NCBI RefSeq assembly: GCF_004769635.1
Contig: NZ_RQGH01000035.1
Location: 1-64,000 of the forward strand
DNA from: Leptospira jelokensis
GTDB lineage: Bacteria; Spirochaetota; Leptospiria; Leptospirales; Leptospiraceae
DNA: 64,000 nt
Reading direction: 5' to 3'
Under the pieces are notes generated by a model. It was not told the DNA's origin and ran no database searches. It saw only the letters and a list, made by a program, of their open reading frames with translations. Both the position numbers and the translations under genes were made by a program. Below are positions 8,660 through 19,062 of this stretch, in pieces (position 1 is the first letter of the stretch; every line of letters begins with the position of its first letter).

Positions 8660-10098
8660 CTGTTGATTATAATAGCCTTATGAGCAAAACGTGGTCTTGG
8701 CATTTTTATGGATTCTGTTCTCCATGGACCTGCAATGGGGTTGGCTAAATCTATAGAATATATGGTATCTGTAGGGATATTAATGCTATTCGCACCTCCC
8801 ATGAGGTATGCCCTTCGATTTTCATATGAGATTTCCAAACTTGGGTAGTAAATTGCTGCCGGCAAAGCAGGTCCAGACTGAAAAACATTGCTACTGATTC
8901 CAGTTCTATAATAGTCGTACGCGGAAGACGGAGTAATCGCAGTTACAGGTTGATTAAAATTTGAGGACGTGCTTCCACCTGCTAGTAAAAATGATTGGGA
9001 GTCATTTGGGAAAGGATCCGAACTTTTCGGATTATAACATACTGATGCTACACCGTGCCTAGCTTGATTATTTGACGCCTCAACGAGAGTCGTTGTAGTG
9101 TTCGCAGCTGGTAAGTATACATCTGTAGTTGCAAATGCATTCCCATCAGAATATAAACGGCCTCCGGAGAAGAATAATGAACCGTTCATCATACATCCAC
9201 CCATATCTAAACGTGGGAAAATAGCATTATTAGAAGTATATTGAACCCATTGACCATTGCTTCCAACGTTTGGATTAAATCGATACACTGTATTCAAAAT
9301 AGTTCCTGTGGTCATATCCATCGTAGTAGAACCAGAAATTAAAAAGATCTCTTCTCCATTTGACACCCCTATTCCACCTTGAAGGTCTGTTGGCATATCA
9401 GCCATTCTTTGCCATTCATTCCTCTGAGTATCAAATCTCTCTACTACTCGCGACTGAACCCAAGAGGATCCAACTTTTCTTGCTCCCCCAATTATGAAAA
9501 TAGATCCTTTATGATAAACTGTTTGTGAAAATGCTCGAGGCGTTGGTATTTGGGCCACGTTTTCATACCAAACATTTCCTACAGGATCAAAGACATCGAT
9601 AGCAGCAATTGGCTCAAAGGTCGTTCCGATTCCACCTACTACCCATATTGCTCTCCTTCCATTTATTCGATCGAGAAAGTCGTTTGTTCTCGTAACGAAA
9701 GATTGATTTCCACTAGTGATTTCTCCAAGTTCTTTGCAGTAGACTTGATAGTAGTATCGAGTATTGGGCTTTAAGCCATTGACCATAAACAAATGTTCTT
9801 TTCCCTCTCGAATACTTGCTCTCACATTGTCGGATCCCAATAATGCAGCAAGACCATTTAATGGTAACTCTGAGAAAGCCATTAAGCCATTTGTCTTAGA
9901 AGAGCATAATACGAATATATCAGCTGAGGTCTCACCAATGTAAGATGTTCCAAAGCCTTCAATTTTTAAATTTTCTAATTTTTCTGTGCTAGAGAGCGGT
10001 GAATTGTAACAGTTAATAGAGAGAATCGAAACAAATAAGGTTAATATAAATATCTTCAAAATTTTAGCATTCCTTGAATTGCTGGGCCAGAGAAACAT
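8656..10098 (-). CDS. Kelch-repeat beta-propeller lipoprotein
   Basis: 480 residues. A hydrophobic leader (ILKIFILTLFVSILSINC) ends in a lipobox. A fibronectin-III-like domain follows, seen in GLKPNTRYYYQVYCKE near residue 110. From about residue 150 to the end there are five or six kelch blades, each with a GG or GGA doublet and downstream Tyr/Trp (WVVGGIGTT, IFIIGGARK, FFSGGRLY, FLLAGGSTS, AYLMGGANS). Such propellers usually bind partners or carbohydrate at the cell surface. The ATG at 10098 overlaps the upstream gene by 43 bases; a TTG inside (ILK region) would give a more ordinary leader. It is coupled to the TPR-like gene downstream. Confidence 0.8.
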   Translation of the reverse strand: MFLWPSNSRNAKILKIFILTLFVSILSINCYNSPLSSTEKLENLKIEGFGTSYIGETSADIFVLCSSKTNGLMAFSELPLNGLAALLGSDNVRASIREGKEHLFMVNGLKPNTRYYYQVYCKELGEITSGNQSFVTRTNDFLDRINGRRAIWVVGGIGTTFEPIAAIDVFDPVGNVWYENVAQIPTPRAFSQTVYHKGSIFIIGGARKVGSSWVQSRVVERFDTQRNEWQRMADMPTDLQGGIGVSNGEEIFLISGSTTMDMTTGTILNTVYRFNPNVGSNGQWVQYTSNNAIFPRLDMGGCMMNGSLFFSGGRLYSDGNAFATTDVYLPAANTTTTLVEASNNQARHGVASVCYNPKSSDPFPNDSQSFLLAGGSTSSNFNQPVTAITPSSAYDYYRTGISSNVFQSGPALPAAIYYPSLEISYENRRAYLMGGANSINIPTDTIYSIDLANPIAGPWRTESIKMPRPRFAHKAIIINR

Positions 10099-10937
10099 AA
10101 TGTAGATTTTGTTTCAAAGGAACAGAAAGTGTTTATACCCAATCTAAGCTGAAAATCATTGATTTTGTAGCCTTGCCATCCGAGTTCAATCATAGCCAAT
10201 GGATTCAGACCAGATCTATTTCCATCATCGGATATGGTATTTACGTAATTTCCACCGACCCCAAACTTTCCATAAAAATCCAATTTAGGATTTTCATAAA
10301 ATTGATAATGATTATAGTAATAAACGAGACCATTGAATATATTGAGCTTGTAATCGGAGTTTGATCCCCATATGCCATCTAACTGAAAACCTATTCTTCC
10401 ATTTCCATTCAAAGCTAAATAAGCAGGTTCGAGATTTAAAAATATTTGATTTAATGTAATATTTAAATTCGGCGATCTGTAAATACCATAACCTAAACCG
10501 ATGAAGGTATTCAATGATTCTTGAGTGCTCACAAGAAACTTTTTTGGTAGAGCAAAGTTCTTTTCTCGATTTAATTCAGATTCAGATATCTTCGACTTTT
10601 CTACATTCACGAAGCCAAGCTGACTTTGCAAAATGACATTTTCTTGCCCTTCTTCAACTAGATATCCGATGATTTGACTTTTATCTTTCAGAGTAACCCT
10701 GGATAATCCAATACTAAAGTCACCGCCAGTTTTACTTCTATCAAATTTTACAATCTCGGATTTCGGAATTCGATAATCCTTATCTTGGAATTTGAATAGA
10801 ATAGACCTCTCATCTTCAGAAATGAATCTCCCGAGAAATTTGTCTCCAGAAGATAGTTCAATTTCAGATGGAAAAATAGAAACTATCATCAAAAAGTTCA
10901 AATAAACATAAAAAATACTCCGAAAAATTGCTTTCAT
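10056..10937 (-). CDS. Probable outer-membrane beta-barrel protein, Leptospira type
   Basis: 293 residues. A signal peptide (FYVYLNFLMIVSIFPSE) is followed by a small beta-rich N-terminal part (ELSSGDKFLGRFISEDE, YRIPKSEIVKFDR) of the type that opens many paralogous Leptospira secreted proteins. The remaining ~150 residues alternate polar and hydrophobic residues and are rich in Gly, Asn and Tyr (GLGYGIY, YYYNHYQFYE, GKFGVGGNYV). The protein ends in aromatic MLKF, as outer-membrane barrels do. Function is unknown. It overlaps the start of the kelch gene, so the two are probably expressed together. Confidence 0.6.
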   Translation of the reverse strand: MKAIFRSIFYVYLNFLMIVSIFPSEIELSSGDKFLGRFISEDERSILFKFQDKDYRIPKSEIVKFDRSKTGGDFSIGLSRVTLKDKSQIIGYLVEEGQENVILQSQLGFVNVEKSKISESELNREKNFALPKKFLVSTQESLNTFIGLGYGIYRSPNLNITLNQIFLNLEPAYLALNGNGRIGFQLDGIWGSNSDYKLNIFNGLVYYYNHYQFYENPKLDFYGKFGVGGNYVNTISDDGNRSGLNPLAMIELGWQGYKINDFQLRLGINTFCSFETKSTLCFSGPAIQGMLKF

Positions 10938-10998
10938 ATTGATCGAGTGTCATCAAATTTAAATGAATAAAAAATTTCACTAATTAGATTATTGTTTC

Positions 10999-11352
10999 TT
11001 ATTCTGAATAAATTATGCATAAATAATTTCCTTTTCTATATATAGAGTAAATAAATTTGTATTCTTTATCAAGCGGAGCATCCTTAAAATCAAATTCGAT
11101 GCATTTATTTTTACTTTCGATTCTACTTGGTTCATTAACTTTCCGTATATAAAAGTCTCCAAAATAAAAAATTTTTCCGTAGAAATCTGGATGTTTAATG
11201 AACTTATTTCTCTCTTTGTCGAATGTAACTTTTTCTTCTAGTGAGTAGTTATATTTTTTACTGTCTCTCGATTCACTGCTAGTCTCAAATGAATTACAAG
11301 ATATCATTAAAATTAAAACCGGGGCAAAAAGGATTTTATTTATTTTTATCAT
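10999..11352 (-). CDS. Small lipoprotein, second gene after the Rhs protein
   Basis: 117 residues with a lipoprotein signal, KILFAPVLILMISCNS, and a charged mature domain containing a later Cys pair (NKCIEF and NYLCII). No family was recognised. Its start overlaps the end of the preceding lipoprotein gene by 17 bases, and that gene overlaps the Rhs stop, so all three form one operon. Position suggests an accessory or second immunity-type lipoprotein for the Rhs protein, which is inference. Confidence 0.55.
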   Translation of the reverse strand: MIKINKILFAPVLILMISCNSFETSSESRDSKKYNYSLEEKVTFDKERNKFIKHPDFYGKIFYFGDFYIRKVNEPSRIESKNKCIEFDFKDAPLDKEYKFIYSIYRKGNYLCIIYSE

Positions 11353-11752
11353 ATTTTATCAAGTAACCTGTTATAATAAACTGATCTGAATTTGTTTGCA
11401 CATAAATTAATCCAGGCGTCGGAACAACTGAAATTTGTGTTTCATTTTTAAATGCTTCATTTTTATAAATAGTTAGTTCTTCTATTTCATCATATTCAAA
11501 AATTCCTTCAGCAGGAAAAATTAAACCATGAATATCTTCCCTTACCGAGTTTAGCAGTTTCCTGCCCACAATTTGTAGAAAATCTTTTGAATTTTCATCT
11601 AGCTTTTCTTCTAATCTGAACTGAATTTTGAATGGAATTCTCGTTTTATGTTCAACTTTCACCTTCTTGCGCTCTAGCTCAATAATTGGGATTGTCTTTC
11701 GACAACCACATAACGAAATGAAGATAATAGAATAAAATAAAACTAATTTCAT
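11336..11752 (-). CDS. Small lipoprotein coupled to the Rhs gene, candidate immunity protein
   Basis: The chosen start is the ATG at 11752 (MKLVLFYSI), because it overlaps the Rhs TGA as ATGA and gives a clean lipoprotein leader, LFYSIIFISLCGC. The 138-residue product has a mature part of mixed charge with no recognised domain. Genes coupled directly to the 3' end of Rhs or other polymorphic toxins commonly encode immunity proteins, and lipoproteins can act as immunity when the toxin works in the periplasm or membrane. That role is inferred from position only. Confidence 0.6.
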   Translation of the reverse strand: MKLVLFYSIIFISLCGCRKTIPIIELERKKVKVEHKTRIPFKIQFRLEEKLDENSKDFLQIVGRKLLNSVREDIHGLIFPAEGIFEYDEIEELTIYKNEAFKNETQISVVPTPGLIYVQTNSDQFIITGYLIKYDKNK

Positions 11753-14700
11753 GGTGTGAACCCCCAATGTTCATTATCTAAATAATAACTCAACAAATAC
11801 ATTGGTGCAACTATAACAGCACCAATCAATAGTGCAGCACCAGCCTGTGCCAATATATATAAATAAGCGTCGGACCATAAAGGATTAAAGAATTCAAGAA
11901 TACTAGCAATTCCTTGATCGGTAAAAGACAAACCTAAAGGGAAATCTACGCTCCCAAACAATGAGTATCTACCAGATTGATCAAGTAGCCTTAAAAAGTT
12001 ATCGGTCTTATTCTGATTTTCTATTTTTCTTCGATTATCTTGATTCTTGCCTACAAGATATGCTGAGATAATGAATAATTCTTTATTGGGCATGTCTCGT
12101 GTTAATATATAAGCAGCAAATGCCATCTTCCATGAATTGCTAATTCTGTTTGTCTCATCCTTAAAGCCTTCTATCTCATTCCACGTTCGACCAGCTTTTT
12201 TACCCATTGTGAATGCTAAGGCAAAAATTTTAACTTTCTCACTCGTACTCGAGTTTTCTGTCAGAAGGTAGGCGGCAGTCAGGTATTTCATCAACTTTGA
12301 AATGTGAGGCTTGCCCAAATGAGAAGCATTTTTACCACTTGTTTTTTCTAACCATGATTGTTTGCCTCTTTCATTTCCTCTAAACTCAGCAAAAGCCGAG
12401 GAGGTTAAAAGCAAAGGTTCTCTTTCACTCATTCCTGCACTTAACATATATACTACGACGGCCCCTAAGTATGGTGTTTGTTTGCCAAAACCAGTCGGAT
12501 CATTATACTTAATAGGATTTCCGTTTGTGTACATGTATCTATTCAATCCATTGACTTGCTTTGGATAAATTTTTGGATCCCCAGTTAAAAATCTCCCAAC
12601 AAAAGGATCATAATAACGTGCTTTCATGTAGTATAAACCAGATTCTTTGTCTTCGAGTTGACCAGCATATTTAACTTTACTGATGTCGGGACCACCGCTA
12701 TCCGTTCTATGAATAAGACCATACGGTCTGTATGCAATTCGAGACCTTCCTGTCCAGTCTCCTCCGGAAAGAGGATTTCCTTGTGAATCAGACAAAAAAC
12801 TGACTGAACCTAAATGGTCTGCATGTTGAAAAGCTACGCCACTAATCGAACCTGAAGATATGGGAGAGGCCGTTGTGCCACTCCCTGGAAAATAATCATT
12901 TCCAGTATCGTTCACAGAAGGAGCTGATTCGGCCACTTGAGTTGGAAAAATTAACAAAGGTTGTTCTGATCCATTACTACCGACACCTAAGAAACCGCAG
13001 TTGCCTACACTAAACAAAAATGAAAATAGCAAGAGTGCATTTGCATATCGGATAAATGTGGGAATTATATTTGAGTATTTGGATTTTTGTCGTCGCACAA
13101 AAGTAAACAAGAAGCCTAAGAAAGCAAATTGAAATGAATAGGATCCAAATTTTATGTTTTTTTTAGTTAGCTTTTTTCGGATCGGATCAAAGAACATAGA
13201 ATCAATTCTATTTTTCCTATATTGGGAACATTCTAGTCTTGTCTTCGAACAATCAAATACAGAAAAATTATCAGCAATAAGTTTGTCCCAACCGGCAAGT
13301 GAAGTAAAATTTTCATCTCGAAGAAACTTTACATCAGGAATTGCTATTTGGGATAGTGGTTCACCCTTTAATCCTTTTACATAAATTGTTACCGACTCAG
13401 GTAAACCTTCCTCCCTTGTTACGTCAAAAGAATCTCCGTATAATGTATAACTTACATGCTTCCCACTTCCAATATCTTTCTTAATGCGACTTCCGCTATG
13501 ATCGTAAAGGTATCGGATGTTCGTTCCACCAGAAGTTCGAATCTGGGTTAACTGATTATTTGTATTATAAGTATGGACATCCCCATTCCGATTAATCATA
13601 TTTCCATTTTCATCATAATGATAATGGAAAGTTCCAATCTGAGGAGAACTAGCTTCCGTCACCAAATGAGGTCTATTGGAATTTTCATATTTGAACCTAA
13701 CCTCCCCTCTTCTCAAGAGGTTTCCGTCATAGGAGTATTCGTAGACCTCTTCACCATATTTTCCTGCAGCTTTGACCAATCGATTATGGCTGTCATACTC
13801 ATAAGTTTGAGTTCTATCATCTCTATTCAAATCTTGAATTTTACTGATATTTCCTGAATAATCGTATTCATACTTGAGATTCTGTTCAAAATAGCCATTC
13901 GCTAATTTCGTGCGAAGCCCAACTAAACGTTTATGTTTCTTATCAATTTCGATCTGAGACTCAACACCATTGCCTGCAGTTTTTCGAATGAATAGATTAT
14001 CCCCGTCTGTGAATGGTCCTTCATATTTTACTAGCAATTGATTAGTTGAATTTCCATCCGCTGAATCAAGCGTTATCTTATTTAAATGCCCTCCAGAGCC
14101 ATATGAATAGCGTAGAGTAGTTCCCTCTGGATATCTAGTGTAAATGGGATTATTGTTAGTATCGTATGCAGATTCTACAAATAGATGTAAACCATCTAAA
14201 GACTTCTTTTGTCTGATAATGTTTCCTCTTTGATCATAATCAATATTAATTACCAGGGCTCCATCATTTACCTGTGTTAATCTTCCAACTGGGAAGGTAT
14301 CCGATGTTGCACCACCTACGTCATAACTAAAGGTGATATTCTTCTCTATCGAGTTTTGTGTTTTAATTCTTGATAAACTGTCATACGTAAAATCAGTTTG
14401 CGATCCATCTGCTTTTATTACTCTGGACAATCTTCCCAAAGAATCATAACTCATGTGAGTTACTCCAGAAGAGGAATCTGATTGTCGAATTTTCCTGCCC
14501 CTGTTATCATATTCTGATCTAAATTGATTCCCAGAGGGATCAGTAATCATAGCAACATCCCCTCTTTCAGTGAAGCTAGTTAAATGAGTTAGGCCATTAA
14601 CTGTTCGTCTTATTTCTTGACCTATTGAATTTTTTTCAACTTCGACTGTCTGAATAATCTCTCCATTTGCTCCGAAGATTGTAGATGTTATAGTCAATTG

Positions 14701-17700
14701 GTTTGGAGAGTAACTCATCGACATTCTCTCGCCCTTTGAATTTCGAGCGCCGACGATTCTATCATAGCTATCATAATCATACTCTTCCCACTCTTCATCC
14801 ATCAAGCCTTCGACTACGGGTGAATACTTTTTTGTAAGGCGTCCGAAAGCATCATAATCTCTTCTTTCCGTTAATGAAGCAAAATCATTTAATTGAGTGA
14901 CCCTACTTTCCAATTTCCCTTCATTATTCAGAATGTCCGTAACAACAGAGTATCCACCTTCTGAATTCCTGTTCTGTTTGGTTATCCTAAGTTTCTGAAT
15001 ATCCTTGTCGAATTTGAAAGATTGCTTCTCATTCGGTTCTGTATCTCCTGGTAGAATTTCACTCTTTTCATTCAGGAATGGATCGTAATCTTTTTTTAGG
15101 CTTGCTCCGTTTGCCGAAATTTCTTCGACTAGTGCATCAGTTGAGGCATCATATCTTTTTACAGTTTTGTGACCTAAACTATTTGTTTCCCCAATAACAT
15201 TAATTCCTGAAAGCGAATCGTATTCTGTAAATACCTCCCCCATCCCTGGGATATTCTTAGTTTGCACTCTTCCTAAGTCATCATAAGCCATTTGAATTTT
15301 ACTTTGATCAGAAGAACCTGGAAAGGAAATAACTTCTGCTACTAAGCCTTGATTGGTATAGAGAAATTCTTCATCCGAGATCAATTCAGATTTAATGAAT
15401 TGTTTTATCCTATTCGGTCTTCCTATGTAATAATTCTCAAAACTTATGCTGTTGTCAAAATTTGAGTCTTCCGTCTTTAACAATACTCCATTAAAGTAAG
15501 ACTTATTGGAGAGAGCATTACCATAGTTATCAAAAACAATTTGCATTTCTTCTTTTTTATAAAGATTAGAATCAATATACGAATTGGAAATTTGTGAATT
15601 CCTCACAATCAAATCCGAAGCAAAAGGTTGTTTAACTTGATATGTAAAAGTAACAGTGCTTGAGGGAGAGCCATCCGAATAAAAGTTAGAAATCGACTTT
15701 TCTAACCCAGCCATATTTGGTTGAGTTTGGAAATATAATGTTTCCTTCTTTGTATTGTGCAATAAGTTAGTCTCAGAAACTTTTTCGAATCCGTAATATG
15801 CCCGAGAAAACAAGTCTCCCAAGTGTATTCGGAAGTTGTTATAGTCATACCTTTCAGTAATTTTATTAGAAGAACTTCTAGAAGTTATTTCATATACTTG
15901 ATGTTTTGAGATTGGGACAGCGACATTAGGGTAGGATCCAGAATTAAACTCAATCGCATTCGGGAATTCGTTAGTTTTCTTGTAAGTAATTTCTGTATCA
16001 AACCACATTCCATCACTTATTCGAACTAGATTGCTATGACTATTATTTGGAACGGCTGGAGTTATCGCTAAATTTCCACCTTCAGGAGTGTCATACAAAG
16101 CTAGTAAGCTTAATATGCTCAATAAAAAACCAGCTGACATTTTGGGCTTAGATGGAAAATACTTTGAAACAAACGCATCAAATCCTCTTTGATGCTTCGC
16201 GAAGAAGTTTTGACTCTTTCTAGTTCCATCTACATAATCTTGAATATTTTGGTAAAAATTTAAGTGGGGTACATTTAATAAAAAAGCATTCTTATCGGCT
16301 CTCAAATGAATAAGCTCCACGCGCCCATCTTGATTTAAATCCATTGCACCGAAAAATGAATCGGCATTGGTTAAGGCTCCACCGCCTACAAAACTAACTC
16401 CATTACCGTAGCTGACATAAACGGTTGATCCATCGAAGGCAAGGATATCTGTTTTCCCATCTTGATTTACGTCAGCAAAAGTTTTCGTTTTAATAATTTC
16501 ATCGCCTACTACCTCAGTTTGGTATGCCATTCCTGGTAAATAACCTTGGTTGACACCTTCTGCGAAACCACGGCCCTGATTTATATATGTGTAGAACAAG
16601 CCATTAGGCATAAGCACACAATAGTCTGGTCTTCCATCACTATTAATATCAGCGAACCACCTATTTAGCCCCTCTTCCTTCCTATTCCCATTCCCAGTAT
16701 AAATACCACCTAACTTATATTCAATTGAGGAATTTGAATTAAGAAATATTTTCCGAACTATTACCTCTCCATTCAGGATATGCACAAATTCAGGCTTTCC
16801 ATCGGAATCAAAATCCATAAATTGCCCCATGCTCTCATCATAGAATATTGGGCCTATTTCAATATGCTTCTCTGATCCAAAAAAACTACCTTGTGATAAA
16901 CTAACAGAAATTGTAGTATCATTTATTTTTTTAACATAATCCGAACGGCCGTCGCCATCAATATCAACCAAACCTCCTTTCCAGCTTAAGTCAGGAGGAC
17001 TGAAAAGAAAATCAATTGGGGGGGTAACCAACGGAACACTTGGCATGGAAATAGGATCTGTAAAATTACCATTTCGAGAAAATGAAACGTGAACGTTTTG
17101 TCCATTTGAGAATGCTAAATCAAGGTTACCATCCCCATCAACATCTCCCCATGACATAGTTGAGAAACTATTATAATTAATCCCGGAAAAATTTGGAGAT
17201 ATTGTAATTTCATCCATTGAAGTTGTTGGATTCTTAATGGATACTATTCTGAGTGTATTGTCATCATCACTTCCAACTAATCTTATTCCCTCAAGATTAC
17301 CATCACCATCTGTATCTCCAAAGGTGAGTAAATTATTTGGACTTTTTGTTCCAGTCATACAGGGAATAAACCATGTATTTTGAAACTGCTGACATAGGGC
17401 GCCGTAACTTGCTTTGGTGGCTTGACAACTTAGTTGCGCAGCTGGGTTTGGAATATTGCAAACCATAGTCGTGTAGGTAAGGCAATTCAAAGTTCCTAGA
17501 TTACACTCAAACTTGTCCTGAAGAGGAACTCGAGACATTGCAAATAAATTTGGAATTCTCTTTTCTACTTTGGAGCCATATGCTGAAGGCGTTTTTGAAC
17601 CATAAGTCAATTCGATGTCTTCAAATTTTCCTTCTCCAAAATTATTCGTTTCTTCTCTGGAAATTTTCGAAAGTAATTTCTCTCCTACGCTGTTTGTATT

Positions 17701-18474
17701 GAAATCAAACTTATACTTTCGAACTATCGAGTTACCTACCTTAATACTTATCCCGCTTAAAATTGCGTTTTCTTGGGAACGGATGAAATTTGAAAATTTT
17801 AAGGCATTGTCATTATTATTGATATACTCAAAGGCAATTTCCCGATTCTGATAATTTATTTTTATCGGGAGTTTCCCATTTATATCAAGAGGAGTTCCAT
17901 ATTCAATATCGTAACCGACTCCAAACTTATCTTTTACGCTTGATAGACGCCACTTTTGAATTATTTCAGAATTGTAAATTGAGGAATCTCTATTTAATTG
18001 GGATCCCCCTCCAAACGTATAAATTAATCCATTCTTATCTTTTGCTTGCCATGTAGTGGCATTTATACTTTTAAAAACAAACAGAGATTCTGGTTTGGTC
18101 CTAAAAACTCCGTCTTCAGAAGTAGGAACCAATTCCCCTCCCATAGTTGAAGTGTACGAACCTAATCCGTGATCATAGGATCCGCGAACATCTCTCTCGA
18201 TACTATGCTGAATATTTATTTCCCATCCCCTGCCAAGTAAACCACTAGGGAGTTCAGAGTTATAAGTTAACTGAAGATTTGGAGCAATCTCCTTCAATGC
18301 AGTAGGAATTTCTATTTTAAAAACTGCAACTGCATTACCATATTGATCAACGGTGACAGTGGGGAGTTTTTGTGGTGGTTTATCAATCCAAAAATCTAAG
18401 AGCGTAAAACTTGAAAAGGTATAAAAAGCAAAAAATAAAAATATTACAAATCTTGTTTTTGAAAAATCCAACAT
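11749..18474 (-). CDS. Giant SpvB/VCBS/Rhs-repeat surface protein, probable polymorphic toxin
   Basis: 2241 residues. After an N-terminal hydrophobic leader (FVIFLFFAFYTFSSF) comes an SpvB domain at about 36-360 (VDQYGNAVAVFKIEIP, SGLLGRGWEI). FG-GAP/VCBS-like repeats with DxDGDG motifs follow to about 750, then YD/Rhs repeats to about 1750. Near 1785-1830 two hydrophobic segments end in FSVGNC, like an internal lipobox. The Rhs core signature (RYYDPFVGRFLTGDPK) is near 1961. The last ~240 residues are a separate domain with helical repeats and a membrane segment (QAGAALLIGAVIVAPMYLL), the expected place of a toxin. An AAGGA site precedes the ATG. The order matches TcdB/TccC-type toxins, but no known toxin fold was recognised. 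Confidence 0.85.
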   Translation of the reverse strand: MLDFSKTRFVIFLFFAFYTFSSFTLLDFWIDKPPQKLPTVTVDQYGNAVAVFKIEIPTALKEIAPNLQLTYNSELPSGLLGRGWEINIQHSIERDVRGSYDHGLGSYTSTMGGELVPTSEDGVFRTKPESLFVFKSINATTWQAKDKNGLIYTFGGGSQLNRDSSIYNSEIIQKWRLSSVKDKFGVGYDIEYGTPLDINGKLPIKINYQNREIAFEYINNNDNALKFSNFIRSQENAILSGISIKVGNSIVRKYKFDFNTNSVGEKLLSKISREETNNFGEGKFEDIELTYGSKTPSAYGSKVEKRIPNLFAMSRVPLQDKFECNLGTLNCLTYTTMVCNIPNPAAQLSCQATKASYGALCQQFQNTWFIPCMTGTKSPNNLLTFGDTDGDGNLEGIRLVGSDDDNTLRIVSIKNPTTSMDEITISPNFSGINYNSFSTMSWGDVDGDGNLDLAFSNGQNVHVSFSRNGNFTDPISMPSVPLVTPPIDFLFSPPDLSWKGGLVDIDGDGRSDYVKKINDTTISVSLSQGSFFGSEKHIEIGPIFYDESMGQFMDFDSDGKPEFVHILNGEVIVRKIFLNSNSSIEYKLGGIYTGNGNRKEEGLNRWFADINSDGRPDYCVLMPNGLFYTYINQGRGFAEGVNQGYLPGMAYQTEVVGDEIIKTKTFADVNQDGKTDILAFDGSTVYVSYGNGVSFVGGGALTNADSFFGAMDLNQDGRVELIHLRADKNAFLLNVPHLNFYQNIQDYVDGTRKSQNFFAKHQRGFDAFVSKYFPSKPKMSAGFLLSILSLLALYDTPEGGNLAITPAVPNNSHSNLVRISDGMWFDTEITYKKTNEFPNAIEFNSGSYPNVAVPISKHQVYEITSRSSSNKITERYDYNNFRIHLGDLFSRAYYGFEKVSETNLLHNTKKETLYFQTQPNMAGLEKSISNFYSDGSPSSTVTFTYQVKQPFASDLIVRNSQISNSYIDSNLYKKEEMQIVFDNYGNALSNKSYFNGVLLKTEDSNFDNSISFENYYIGRPNRIKQFIKSELISDEEFLYTNQGLVAEVISFPGSSDQSKIQMAYDDLGRVQTKNIPGMGEVFTEYDSLSGINVIGETNSLGHKTVKRYDASTDALVEEISANGASLKKDYDPFLNEKSEILPGDTEPNEKQSFKFDKDIQKLRITKQNRNSEGGYSVVTDILNNEGKLESRVTQLNDFASLTERRDYDAFGRLTKKYSPVVEGLMDEEWEEYDYDSYDRIVGARNSKGERMSMSYSPNQLTITSTIFGANGEIIQTVEVEKNSIGQEIRRTVNGLTHLTSFTERGDVAMITDPSGNQFRSEYDNRGRKIRQSDSSSGVTHMSYDSLGRLSRVIKADGSQTDFTYDSLSRIKTQNSIEKNITFSYDVGGATSDTFPVGRLTQVNDGALVINIDYDQRGNIIRQKKSLDGLHLFVESAYDTNNNPIYTRYPEGTTLRYSYGSGGHLNKITLDSADGNSTNQLLVKYEGPFTDGDNLFIRKTAGNGVESQIEIDKKHKRLVGLRTKLANGYFEQNLKYEYDYSGNISKIQDLNRDDRTQTYEYDSHNRLVKAAGKYGEEVYEYSYDGNLLRRGEVRFKYENSNRPHLVTEASSPQIGTFHYHYDENGNMINRNGDVHTYNTNNQLTQIRTSGGTNIRYLYDHSGSRIKKDIGSGKHVSYTLYGDSFDVTREEGLPESVTIYVKGLKGEPLSQIAIPDVKFLRDENFTSLAGWDKLIADNFSVFDCSKTRLECSQYRKNRIDSMFFDPIRKKLTKKNIKFGSYSFQFAFLGFLFTFVRRQKSKYSNIIPTFIRYANALLLFSFLFSVGNCGFLGVGSNGSEQPLLIFPTQVAESAPSVNDTGNDYFPGSGTTASPISSGSISGVAFQHADHLGSVSFLSDSQGNPLSGGDWTGRSRIAYRPYGLIHRTDSGGPDISKVKYAGQLEDKESGLYYMKARYYDPFVGRFLTGDPKIYPKQVNGLNRYMYTNGNPIKYNDPTGFGKQTPYLGAVVVYMLSAGMSEREPLLLTSSAFAEFRGNERGKQSWLEKTSGKNASHLGKPHISKLMKYLTAAYLLTENSSTSEKVKIFALAFTMGKKAGRTWNEIEGFKDETNRISNSWKMAFAAYILTRDMPNKELFIISAYLVGKNQDNRRKIENQNKTDNFLRLLDQSGRYSLFGSVDFPLGLSFTDQGIASILEFFNPLWSDAYLYILAQAGAALLIGAVIVAPMYLLSYYLDNEHWGFTP

Positions 18475-18590
18475 AAAAGAATTCCTTTAATAGCATCTTT
18501 TCTTTAGCTTACGGAGTACTAACGAGAGCAGGTTAGTCTGGGGAAAAGCTAATTGTCAAATTTTTTAGAATTGAGGGACTTTCATTTTGA

Positions 18591-18635
18591 ACGTTAAAAA
18601 CGTTTTTTAGACGATTTTAGAACGTTCCCAACGTT
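18591..18635. repeat. Four AACGTT palindromes in two close pairs
   Basis: AACGTT occurs at 18591-18596, 18599-18604, 18621-18626 and 18630-18635. The pairs are separated by two and three bases and lie 30 bases apart. Clustered short palindromes upstream of the Rhs gene suggest a cooperative regulator site or plasmid partition site. Confidence 0.5.
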
Positions 18636-19062
18636 ATTTTTCATTTTTTTTTCTTGAACCAAGTTCAAAATTATTTTTCGAATAATTTTCCCTGTTATTT
18701 CTCCAATTTGCGATAGCATATTCCTTTCTATTATCTTTCCATAATATTAATATCTTTCGATTATGATATATAGAATGAATTAGTTTCTACACTCCAATCA
18801 GAGGCTTTCTTGACGTATTTTACTCAGTTAAATCTTCCCTTGCGAATGGTCATTCTTCGAATCTCCTCCATGGATCCAGTTTATTCAAGAAAACGAGAAA
18901 ATGAGTAGCGAATAGGATGTGCAATCTCTCTCCGGATGTTCCTCTTTCAAAAAATGATTATATTCCATACTAATCTCTGGACTTGAATTGCAGAATCAAT
19001 GTATAGCTTGATCCTTGTGACTTTTATCATTCGCTATTGGTTCTAATTGCGACTATGCCTCC

